Below, piece by piece: positions 7,998 through 15,736 of a stretch of DNA of 32,840 nt (the stretch's first letter is position 1; each line of letters begins with the position of its first letter). Source of the DNA: Thermoanaerobaculia bacterium. GTDB lineage: Bacteria; Acidobacteriota; Thermoanaerobaculia; Multivoradales; JAGPDF01. The DNA is taken from contig JAGPDF010000051.1 of assembly GCA_018057705.1 (NCBI GenBank), positions 1 through 32,840 of the forward strand, given 5' to 3'. A program made the position numbers and the translations under genes. The notes under the pieces are model-generated. The model made no database searches. It saw only the letters and a list, made by a program, of their open reading frames with translations, and was not told where the DNA came from.

Positions 7998-9386
7998 ATG
8001 AATCTCCCCATGCGCTCGACTCGACCCGACGCTGCCGCCCCCCGTCTCGGCCGCCTCGCGGTGCTCGCCGCGTTCACACTGCTCTGCGTGCTGGCGCTCG
8101 CTGGCGCGGCGCCGGCCCGCGCGCAGTTGTCGCCCCTCGGCGGGCAGTTCCAGGTCAACAGCTACACGACGGGCATTCAGTACCATCCGGCGGTCGCTGC
8201 GGACAGCGCGGGCAACTTCGTGATCGTCTGGACGAGTTTCGGCTCGACCGGGACGGACTCGAGCAACGCGAGCGTCCATGCGCGGCGCTGGGCCGCCGAC
8301 GGTACCGCACTCGGCGGACAGATCCAGGTCAACACCTACACCACGAGCACCCAGCGTTTTCCAGCGCTCGCCGCCGCCAGCGACGGCGCTTTCGTCGTCG
8401 TCTGGTCGAGCCTCGGTTCGAGCGGGACGGACACGAGCGACGCCAGCATCCAGGCGCAGCGCTATCTTTCCAACGGCATCGCCACCGGCGCCCAAGCCCA
8501 GGTCAACAGCTTCACGACGCTCGAGCAGGAGTTCCCGGCGGTGGCCGCGGACAGCGCGGGGAACTACGTCGTCGCCTGGGAGAGCACCGGATCGACCGGC
8601 ACGGACACGAGCGGCACGAGCATTCAGGCGCAGCGCTTCGCCGCCAACGGTGCCGCGCTGGGCGCGCAGTTCCAGGTCAATACCTACACGACAGGCGGGC
8701 AGCTCAATCCGCAGGTAGCCGTGGACGACGCCGGCAACTTCGTCGTCGTCTGGAACAGCTACGGCTCGGTCGGCACGGACGGCGACAGCGCGAGCATCCA
8801 GGGGCGTCTCTACGCTGCCAACGGCTCGGCGCTCGGCGGGCAGTTCCAGGTCAACAGCTATACGACGAGCGGACAGCGCTACCCGGCGGCGGCAGCGGAC
8901 GGCGAGGGCAACTTCGTCGTCGCCTGGGACAGCTTCGGCTCGAGCGGCTCGGACACCAGCAGCTTCAGCATCCAGGCGCAACGCTATGCCGCCGACGGAG
9001 CCGCGCTCGGCGCGCAGTTCCAGGTCAATACCTACACGACGAGTGCCCAGCGCTATCCGTCGTTGGCTGCGGATAGCACGGGCAACTTCGTCGTCGTCTG
9101 GCAGAGCCTGGGCTCGGGTGGCACCGATTCGGACGATGCGAGCATCCACGGACGGCGCTTCGCCGCGAGCGGCCTTCCAGTGGGAGGCGAAGCGCAGGTC
9201 AACAGCTTCACGACGGGCATCCAGGAGCTTCCGGTGGTGGCCTCGGCCGGCGCCGGCGACTTCGTGGTCGCGTGGACGAGCGTCGGCTCGGTCGGCACGG
9301 ATTCGAGCTACTCGAGCATCCAGGCGCAGCGCTTCGGCTGCGTCTTCTGTGATGGGTTCGAAGGCGGGGACACCGACCGCTGGTAG
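7998..9386 (+). CDS. exported seven-repeat propeller-like protein with C-terminal GFEGG motif
   Basis: The start at ATG 7998 gives a 462-residue protein with a long signal peptide (hydrophobic core about 21-38, likely cleavage near 'ARAQ'). The mature protein is seven tandem 58-residue units, each built like 'QVNxYTT-(Q)-x(5)-AADSxGNFVVVW-S-GS-GTD-ASIQAQRYAADG'. Such repeats, with one W and one GTD loop each, fit a seven-bladed beta-propeller, although the fold is inferred. The last unit runs into 'CDGFEGGDTDRW' and then stop. The function is unknown; secretion or surface display is likely. A distantly similar protein is encoded at 22364-23602. The repeats are also visible as a 174-bp DNA period. 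Confidence 0.88.
   Translation: MNLPMRSTRPDAAAPRLGRLAVLAAFTLLCVLALAGAAPARAQLSPLGGQFQVNSYTTGIQYHPAVAADSAGNFVIVWTSFGSTGTDSSNASVHARRWAADGTALGGQIQVNTYTTSTQRFPALAAASDGAFVVVWSSLGSSGTDTSDASIQAQRYLSNGIATGAQAQVNSFTTLEQEFPAVAADSAGNYVVAWESTGSTGTDTSGTSIQAQRFAANGAALGAQFQVNTYTTGGQLNPQVAVDDAGNFVVVWNSYGSVGTDGDSASIQGRLYAANGSALGGQFQVNSYTTSGQRYPAAAADGEGNFVVAWDSFGSSGSDTSSFSIQAQRYAADGAALGAQFQVNTYTTSAQRYPSLAADSTGNFVVVWQSLGSGGTDSDDASIHGRRFAASGLPVGGEAQVNSFTTGIQELPVVASAGAGDFVVAWTSVGSVGTDSSYSSIQAQRFGCVFCDGFEGGDTDRW
8137..9340 (+). repeat. seven 174-bp in-frame tandem repeats
   Basis: Each unit begins near a 'GGCGGGCAGTTCCAGGTCAA'-like segment and the next follows about 174 bp later. Copies differ at many synonymous and some loop positions, so this is an old protein-coding repeat rather than a recent DNA expansion. 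Confidence 0.85.
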
Positions 9387-9438
9387 AGGCCCTGGCTCAG
9401 GGGCGCGCGAAGACCTGAACGGGGCGTCTTGCCGCCGC

Positions 9439-10923
<1,485 letters not shown>

Positions 10924-11071
10924 GGCGGCTGCCGGCGACTCTCCTGAGGGTCGCGGCTTGGGCAGGCATCGAGCTCGAAGCGCAGGAGGGTGCAAGGGCG
11001 AAGTCTAGACGATGGGCACGGCCGAGCTCACGCTGCGGACAGCTCTCGGCGCGGGATCATGCGTGCAATTA

Positions 11072-11086
11072 TGGAGCGCAGCTCCA
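11072..11086. other. small perfect inverted repeat between divergent genes
   Basis: TGGAGC and GCTCCA with a GCA loop lie in the 240-bp divergent gap between the lipoprotein gene (minus) and the small membrane protein gene (plus). Either a regulatory site or chance. Confidence 0.25.
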
Positions 11087-11164
11087 GAAATGCAAGGTTA
11101 GGAACCCGATCGCTGCCGGACCCTATGCCCTCGCGGGTGTCGACCGCATGGTAACTTCTGCCAA

Positions 11165-11596
11165 ATGTTCACCCTACCGGTGCTCATCGGCATCGCTCTC
11201 GCGCTGGCCGTCGTCGGGCTGGGGCGGCTTTCGGGCCTCGACCGCGACCGCGCGCTCTATCCGGTCACGCTCATCGTGATTGCGGCCTACTACGTCCTGT
11301 TCGCGACCATGGGCGGAGCGCCGGCACTGCCGGGCGAGTTGATGGCGGCGACGGTGTTCGTCGTCATCGCGATCGTCGGGTTCCGTACCAGCTTGTGGTG
11401 GGCTGCGGGCGGCATCGCCGGTCACGGCATCTTCGACTGGGTGGTGCACCCGCGCCTGATCGCGAACCCGGGCATGCCGCTCTTTTGGCCGGCGTTCTGC
11501 GGCTCGATCGACGTCGCGCTCGGGATGCTCCTCGCCATCCTGCTGCTTCGCGGCGCGATCCCGGCGCGCGGCGGAGCGCTCCCGCAGACCTTGTGA
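11165..11596 (+). CDS. small hydrophobic membrane protein, unknown
   Basis: This encodes 143 residues with four or five predicted membrane segments (about 3-20, 30-48, 58-75, 77-92 and 108-128). No known family motif is recognised. A short soluble loop 'GLDRDRALYP' follows helix 1. The ATG at 11165 lacks a strong ribosome binding site, but no other start would leave helix 1 intact. The gene ends ten bases before the convergent oxidoreductase gene, so it is probably a monocistron. Confidence 0.7.
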   Translation: MFTLPVLIGIALALAVVGLGRLSGLDRDRALYPVTLIVIAAYYVLFATMGGAPALPGELMAATVFVVIAIVGFRTSLWWAAGGIAGHGIFDWVVHPRLIANPGMPLFWPAFCGSIDVALGMLLAILLLRGAIPARGGALPQTL

Positions 11597-11605
11597 AGGC
11601 CGGCG

Positions 11606-12571
11606 CTACACCTGGATGACGGTCTGTCCCTGCGCGTGTCCTTCGCCCACGTACCGCAGCGCGTCGGCCGTGTCGCGGAGCGCGTAGCGGCGGTCGATCG
11701 ACGGACGGATCTTGCCGGTCTCGACCAGCTTTTTCAGGACCAGCAGGTCTCTCCGGTTGAGCGCGACAATGAAGGGCTTCAGTTTCCGGGTCGAGACGCT
11801 CGAGAGCAGCATCATGGCCGCCAGCCGCCGGAGCCAGCGCAGGCCGGACTTGCCACCGGACGTCGAAACGAACGTCCCGGTCGGGACGAGCACGCGCCGG
11901 CAGTCCGAGAGGGAGCGAGCGCCGACGGCGTCCAGCATCACATCGAAGCGCGGTCCGCCGGTGACGAAGTCGGTCGTCGTGTAGTCGATCACCTCGTCGG
12001 CGCCGAGGGCGCGCATGCGCTCGACGTTGCGCGTGCTGCAGACCGCGGTCACCTGGGCGCCGAACGCCTTGGCGATCTGGACACCCCAACTGCCCACACC
12101 GCCGGACGCTCCGTGGATCAGCACGCGGTGACCCGCCTTCACCCCGCCGGCGTCGCGCAGCGCCTGCAAGGGGGTGACGGCCCAGGGCGTGGCGGCGGCC
12201 TCCTCGAACGACAGATTGCCGGGCTTCGGCACGAGCCGGTCCGCGCGGACGACGACGTATTCCGCGAACGCGCCGGCGGTGGTCTCGCCGAACACCTCGT
12301 CGCCAGGCGAAAGCGTGGTGACCTTGGCGCCGGCCGCTTCGACGCGCCCGGCCATGGCCGAGCCCGGGACTTGGTGTGCGGGCCGGAGGAGGCCGCCGAC
12401 TGCGGGGCGGATCACGTAGGGCTTCCCGGTGACGACATGGTGGTCACCGATGCTCGCTCCGGCCGCGCACACCCGGACCAGCACCTCGTGTTCGCCGGCG
12501 ACCGGGCGGGGGATCTCCTCGTACGACAGCACGTCGGGCGTGCCATACCGCCGCCGCACGATCGCGTGCAT
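11606..12571 (-). CDS. zinc-independent MDR oxidoreductase (quinone reductase-like)
   Basis: Starting at ATG 12571 (MHAIVRRRYGTPDVL) gives 321 residues, a usual length for NADPH:quinone oxidoreductase-like medium-chain dehydrogenases. These reduce quinones or enones with NAD(P)H in the cytosol. The N-terminal GroES-like domain (about 1-115) lacks the zinc-ligand pattern of true alcohol dehydrogenases. The nucleotide-binding turn is 'IHGASGGVGSWGVQIAK' (about residues 152-168), and the C terminus 'RYVGEGHAQGQTVIQV' is typical. An alternative start 15 bp upstream (MSGGT) is possible. No operon partner; the next gene upstream is on the other strand. Confidence 0.9.
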   Translation of the reverse strand: MHAIVRRRYGTPDVLSYEEIPRPVAGEHEVLVRVCAAGASIGDHHVVTGKPYVIRPAVGGLLRPAHQVPGSAMAGRVEAAGAKVTTLSPGDEVFGETTAGAFAEYVVVRADRLVPKPGNLSFEEAAATPWAVTPLQALRDAGGVKAGHRVLIHGASGGVGSWGVQIAKAFGAQVTAVCSTRNVERMRALGADEVIDYTTTDFVTGGPRFDVMLDAVGARSLSDCRRVLVPTGTFVSTSGGKSGLRWLRRLAAMMLLSSVSTRKLKPFIVALNRRDLLVLKKLVETGKIRPSIDRRYALRDTADALRYVGEGHAQGQTVIQV

Positions 12572-12689
12572 GGTCCCGCCGCTCATCCTCGATGCCGCCG
12601 AAAGTTCGCCATGGCCGGAGTCCGCGCCGGGCATTCAACTACATGGCCACGCAGGGGCGCAAGCGGACCGTAGCGGGCCGCACACGTGC

Positions 12690-12793
12690 GCGTCGAGGAC
12701 GACCCTCACCGAGAGGTGCCCACGCTGGCGACGGCGCGTTTGCCGTCCACGGGCTTCATGCCCGCCCATCGTCCTGCGCCACGAGCCGCGCGC
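12690..12793 (-). pseudogene. decayed vapB/vapC junction, paralogous to the locus at 19284-19807
   Basis: Read on the minus strand this gives 'GMKPVDGKRAVASVGTSR' then a stop overlapped by GTG, then 'VRVVLDA'. It aligns without large gaps to the end of the AbrB-type antitoxin (GMKPADVKRAVAKARASR) and the start of the PIN toxin (MRIVLDT) at 19531-19635, including the same GTGA overlap. The N-terminal half of the antitoxin is absent: the HigBA promoter begins within about 20 bp. The toxin similarity stops after about seven codons. This is a remnant left when HigBA arrived or the locus was deleted. Confidence 0.8.
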
Positions 12794-12810
12794 GGCGGGC
12801 GCAGGGCGCC

Positions 12811-12839
12811 TTGACAGTACTAACGCCGCGCGTTACTAT
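12811..12839 (+). promoter_or_regulatory. higBA promoter
   Basis: A perfect -35 TTGACA (12811-12816) and -10 TACTAT (12834-12839) are exactly 17 bp apart. The predicted transcription start (about 12845-12847) coincides with the GTG start codon at 12846, so the toxin mRNA may be leaderless. Confidence 0.8.
12818..12838. promoter_or_regulatory. putative HigA operator
   Basis: An imperfect inverted repeat, TACTAACG and CGTTACTA with a 5-bp centre, lies between and over the promoter hexamers. HigA antitoxins are known to repress their own operon by binding such repeats; that this is the site is inference. Confidence 0.6.
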
Positions 12840-12845
12840 CGTGAC

Positions 12846-13124
12846 GTGATCCGGTCGTATCGATGCCGCGACACCGAAGCGATGTTCGGCGGCACCCGGG
12901 TCGCGAGATTCGTCGCGATCGAAGCGGTGGCCATGCGCAAGCTGGCAATGTTGAATCAGGCCGGTCGCTTCGGCGATCTGCGAGTGCCACCCGGGAACCG
13001 GCTCGAGGCGTTGCGGGGCCAGCGTGCGGGGCAGCACAGCATCCGCGTGAACGACCAGTATCGCGTCTGCTTTCGCTGGACCGACGTGGGTCCGGAGGAC
13101 GTCGAGATCGTGGACTATCACTGA
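12846..13124 (+). CDS. higB: HigB-family toxin (RelE superfamily)
   Basis: The GTG at 12846 gives 92 residues, the standard length for HigB/PmsM-type 'plasmid maintenance killer' proteins, which cleave mRNA on the ribosome. Family landmarks are 'RKLAMLNQAG..GDLRVPPGNRLEALRG', 'HSIRVNDQYRVCFRW' and the C-terminal 'DVEIVDYH'. The longer open frame upstream is excluded because the promoter lies inside it. There is no ribosome binding site before the GTG, which agrees with leaderless translation. The antitoxin follows 11 bp downstream, the toxin-first order usual for higBA. It looks intact. Confidence 0.92.
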   Translation: MIRSYRCRDTEAMFGGTRVARFVAIEAVAMRKLAMLNQAGRFGDLRVPPGNRLEALRGQRAGQHSIRVNDQYRVCFRWTDVGPEDVEIVDYH

Positions 13125-13135
13125 AGGAGCGAACA

Positions 13136-13450
13136 ATGCGAAAGGTTCCCTATCCCTCTCCCGGCGAGATTCTCCTCGAAGAGTTCCTGAAGCCGATGGG
13201 AATCACGCAATACCGCCTCGCCAAGGAGATCGGTGTTCCGCAGCGCCGCATCGGCGAGATCGTTGCTGGCGCCCGCGCGATTACGCCCGACACCGGACTT
13301 CGCCTGTCGCGCTTCTTCGCGATGTCCGACGGATTCTGGATCGGCCTCCAGGCCGACTTCGACCGCGAGAAGGTCCGCGCAACGCTGGCCAAGACTCTCG
13401 CCCGCATCAAACCCTGGCCGGAGGCGGTGCGCGCCCGAAGGAGCGCATGA
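13136..13450 (+). CDS. higA: HigA-family antitoxin (HTH XRE)
   Basis: The 104-residue helix-turn-helix antitoxin starts at ATG 13136, with AAGGAG six bases upstream. The HTH core is 'MGITQYRLAKEIGVPQRRIGEIVAG' region (about residues 21-46, split here by description: MGITQYRLAKEIGVP then QRRIGEIVAG), followed by 'TPDTGLRLSRFFAMSDGFWI', diagnostic of HigA/VapI. It neutralises HigB and should repress the promoter at 12811-12839. The strong ribosome site for the antitoxin against a leaderless toxin would favour antitoxin excess. It is immediately followed by the tRNA-like relic and repA module. Confidence 0.93.
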   Translation: MRKVPYPSPGEILLEEFLKPMGITQYRLAKEIGVPQRRIGEIVAGARAITPDTGLRLSRFFAMSDGFWIGLQADFDREKVRATLAKTLARIKPWPEAVRARRSA

Positions 13451-13457
13451 CCCGACC

Positions 13458-13480
13458 TGGCCCGGAGATTCGAACTCTCT
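13458..13480 (-). repeat. tRNA 3'-end-like relic (T-arm region)
   Basis: On the minus strand this reads GAGAGTTCGAATCTCCGGGCC-like sequence, a T-arm consensus (GTTCGAATC) followed by an acceptor-like stretch, 8 bp after the higA stop. No anticodon arm or 5' half is present. It marks the left edge of the first repA module. Confidence 0.45.
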
Positions 13481-13599
13481 CAACCCGTTGAAGCTCCGAG
13501 AAGCGTTGCGCCGGAAGGCGGCTCCGTCGGTCCAGGAGCCCGAAGGCGTCAATCTTTGCAGCAGAGTGAGATTCGAAAATGGTGGACCAAATCACTCTG

Positions 13600-13630
13600 A
13601 GTTCGAACACCCCAGGAAGTTCGAACACCC
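13600..13630 (+). promoter_or_regulatory. paired GTTCGAACACCC boxes in the repA leader, copy 1
   Basis: AGTTCGAACACCC occurs twice with an 18-bp period (13600-13612 and 13618-13630); each contains the palindrome GTTCGAAC. The pair is unchanged in copy 2 (20022-20052). They could be iterons or an initiator-binding operator. Confidence 0.5.
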
Positions 13631-13775
13631 TGATTTTCTGGCTTCGGGAGGTCGCGGCAATGAGGCAGGCGGCATGAGCTCCATGCCGGTGAAAGGCCTG
13701 TCTCCGGGTTCCGTACGCCGTCCCCGGAGGAGCCCGGCAGGGCGCCTCGCCGGGACCGGCGTCCCTCTCTGGCAT

Positions 13776-13792
13776 CCGCTGCAAGGCAGCGG
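13776..13792 (+). promoter_or_regulatory. stem-loop just before the repA ribosome binding site, copy 1
   Basis: CCGCTGC-AAG-GCAGCGG forms a perfect 7-bp stem. It ends three bases before the ribosome binding site GGAGGGG (13796-13802). In copy 2 the stem is identical while the loop is ACG, which suggests that the structure is kept. A second GC-rich inverted repeat lies about 25 bp upstream. Control of initiator translation is plausible. Confidence 0.55.
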
Positions 13793-13806
13793 AGCGGAGG
13801 GGCAAT

Positions 13807-14790
13807 ATGGCTGGAAAGACCGCTTGGAAGTCCGCGACCCCGCAGCTCTCGTTGGTCCTCCCTGGCGCCCCGGCGTCACAGTTTCATTCGACAGCTGTTG
13901 AGATCGGATCCCGCAAGGCCCGGCGCGCCGGCAGCCTGATCCGGCAGGCGCTCTACCTCGACCAGGAAGACGCCTACGCCGCCGGCGAGGTTGGCTTCCT
14001 GGCTCGGGCGCTCGTGCAGGCGACCCTTCCGCACAGCGATCCGAACGCCAACGAGTTCGTCCGGCGGAACGGACACTTCACCCTGTCCATCCTCGCCCCG
14101 AAAGACGTCGGGCTGCCGTACGGCCGGTATCCACGCCTGGTTCTCGCCTACCTCACGACCGAGGCGGTGCGCCGCAAGAGCCCGGACATCGAGCTCGGCG
14201 GCCACTTCTCGCACTTCTGTGCTGCCCTCGGGATCCCGCCGACCACGGGACCGCGTGGCTCCTTGCCGCTGCTCCGCGACCAACTCCAGCGTCTCTTCGC
14301 CTCGACCTTCCAGTGCATCTTCCACGACGAGAGCCAGGGGAGACATGCTGGCGATGGCTTCCTGATTGCCGAGAAGCGGGAGCTCTGGTGGGATTCCCGG
14401 CCAGGGAAGGACGAGGCCGCATGGGGATCTCACGTCGTCCTTTCGGACCGCTTCTATCGGGAGGCAACTGAAGCGCCGGTCCCACTGGACTTGCGGGTCC
14501 TGCGCGCCCTGCGGTCGCCGTTCGAGATCGACATCTACGTCTGGCTGACCTGGCGCTTCTTCCGGCTGCGGAGGCCGGTCACCATCCCATGGGCCTCGCT
14601 GGCGCTCCAGTTCGGGTGCGGCTACGCCAACCCCCGACACTTCAAGAAGCGGTTCCTCGGCTACCTCAAGAGCGTCATCGACTACTACCCGGAGGTGAGG
14701 CTCGAGAGCTCAGGGACGGGGCTGGTGCTCAAGCCCTCGCCGACGCACATCGCGCGACGTCTCGGCGCTCGAAGGAAGTCCATGCCCTGA
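13807..14790 (+). CDS. RepA_C-type plasmid replication initiator-like protein, copy 1
   Basis: This 327-residue protein resembles the 'plasmid encoded RepA' family found on proteobacterial plasmids. Landmarks are 'YPRLVLAYLTTEAVRRKSPDIELG', read in parts as RLVLAYLTTEAVR and SPDIELG, then 'LRDQLQRLFASTFQC', 'LRALRSPFEIDIYVWLTWR', 'FFRLRRPVTIPWASLALQFG' and 'HFKKRFLGYLKSVIDYYPE' (about residues 240-300). Such proteins bind an origin and start replication. It is about 93% identical to the protein at 20229, with many silent third-base differences, so both copies have been under selection. The ribosome site GGAGGGG lies five bases before the ATG. The C-terminal tail after 'SPTHI' differs between copies. 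No partition gene or origin is recognised nearby. Confidence 0.8.
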   Translation: MAGKTAWKSATPQLSLVLPGAPASQFHSTAVEIGSRKARRAGSLIRQALYLDQEDAYAAGEVGFLARALVQATLPHSDPNANEFVRRNGHFTLSILAPKDVGLPYGRYPRLVLAYLTTEAVRRKSPDIELGGHFSHFCAALGIPPTTGPRGSLPLLRDQLQRLFASTFQCIFHDESQGRHAGDGFLIAEKRELWWDSRPGKDEAAWGSHVVLSDRFYREATEAPVPLDLRVLRALRSPFEIDIYVWLTWRFFRLRRPVTIPWASLALQFGCGYANPRHFKKRFLGYLKSVIDYYPEVRLESSGTGLVLKPSPTHIARRLGARRKSMP

Positions 14791-14811
14791 AGGTGGTCAG
14801 CACAGGATTCG

Positions 14812-15585
14812 ATGGCTCACCCTAGTGAATCTCCGGCCCCGTGCCGGTGGGTCACGAAAGCAGCCAACGGCCGTCGACAAGATGGGCAAACACGACGAGG
14901 CTGTCTCTGGGGTCCGCGCCAGTGGTCGCGGCGAGCGCGAAGTCAATTGAAACGAGATCCCGCCTCGGTGGACTTCCGCCCGAAGGACGGTCCTCCCGGT
15001 GGTGACTCGAATGGATGGAACGACTTTCGCGGCGAAAAGCGCAGCAATGAAACGCATGCTTCGATGACTGATCCGGAATCGAGGCTGGCCCGTAAGGGGC
15101 CTGGCCGCGAGGCGAAGCTGTCTTACGTGAGTCACGTGCTGATGGAGAATCGCAACGGTTTCCTGATGGACATCCTGCTCGGCCAGGCAGACGGATTCAC
15201 TGAGCGGCGCGAGGGTGCGGCGCTCGTGGCGAGAATTGGCGGAGGACGGCGCAAGACGGTGGGCGGAGACAATGGCTACGACGCGACGGACTTTGTGCAA
15301 GCGTGCCGCGCTGCCGGCGTCACGCCGCAAGTCGCGCCGAATATCCACCGCTCCAGAAGGAAATCGGCGATCGACCAACGCACCCTTCGGCATGGAGGCC
15401 ATCGAGCCAGCCAGATCGTCAGGCGCAGAATCGAGACCATCTTCGGCTGGCTCAAGAGCTTCGGCGGAATAAAACGAAGTCGGGTCAGAGGCCTCGAAAG
15501 GACGCAGCTCGCTGCTCGACTCGCCGCTGCTGCCTACAATCTGTTGCGACTGAGTCGATTGCAGCCCCTGGAAGCCGGAACTTGA
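14812..15585 (+). pseudogene. IS5-family transposase, N-terminally truncated relic
   Basis: From about 14985 the reading frame matches the C-terminal part of an IS5-family DDE transposase: 'FRGEKRSNETHASMTDPE', 'LARKGPGREAKLSYVSHVLMENRNG' (in parts), 'VGGDNGYDATDF' with the second catalytic Asp, 'SAIDQRTLRHGGHRASQ' and 'IETIFGWLKSFGG' with the final Glu. The N-terminal half, including the first catalytic Asp, is missing, and the 170 bp before 14985 is unrelated sequence. The relic abuts repA copy 1 and has no equivalent after copy 2, so it arrived after the duplication or was lost from the other copy. It cannot be active alone. Confidence 0.85.
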
Positions 15586-15736
15586 ACCCCTCGACGAGGC
15601 GGAAGTGCTCCACGCCGAGGGTCGCAAGCACCGACGCCACGGGCTGAATCCCCTTACTGGAAGCTTCTTTTTCGACAAGACGTCACCCGCTGCCGTGCCA
15701 ATCACTGACAACGACCGTTTCTCAGCAGCCTGCTAG
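14985..15736 (+). mobile_element. IS5-family element, right part only
   Basis: The element runs from the truncated transposase to a terminal sequence TTTCTCAGCAGCCTGCTAG (15718-15736), typical of this IS group's inverted repeat. The matching left end is not found. It ends in CTAG, a YTAR-like target often used by IS5 relatives. The region 15586-15717 is non-coding IS tail. Confidence 0.65.

Larger units (their letters stand above)
13464..14752 (+). repeat. repA module copy 1 (duplicated with 19889-21174)
   Basis: The segment from the tRNA-like relic to near the end of repA is repeated at a constant offset of 6422 bp. It is gap-free from about 13587 through the coding region, with more divergence before 13587. 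It contains a 42-bp link motif, two GTTCGAACACCC boxes, two stem-loops and the repA gene. Confidence 0.9.

Noticed and set aside
8137-9340. Regularly spaced repeats as a possible CRISPR array
   Set aside because: Units of 174 bp are continuous, in frame and protein-coding with no unique spacers.
12863-13135. Longer HigA starting upstream within higB
   Set aside because: The upstream codons are the out-of-frame reading of higB; ATG 13136 has an ideal ribosome binding site and family-typical N terminus.
13675-13901. Small plus-strand frame (MSSMPVKGLSPGS...) open in both repA modules
   Set aside because: Although open in both copies, differences are mostly amino-acid changing and it runs into the repA start in another frame; the DNA looks conserved for structure, not for this peptide.
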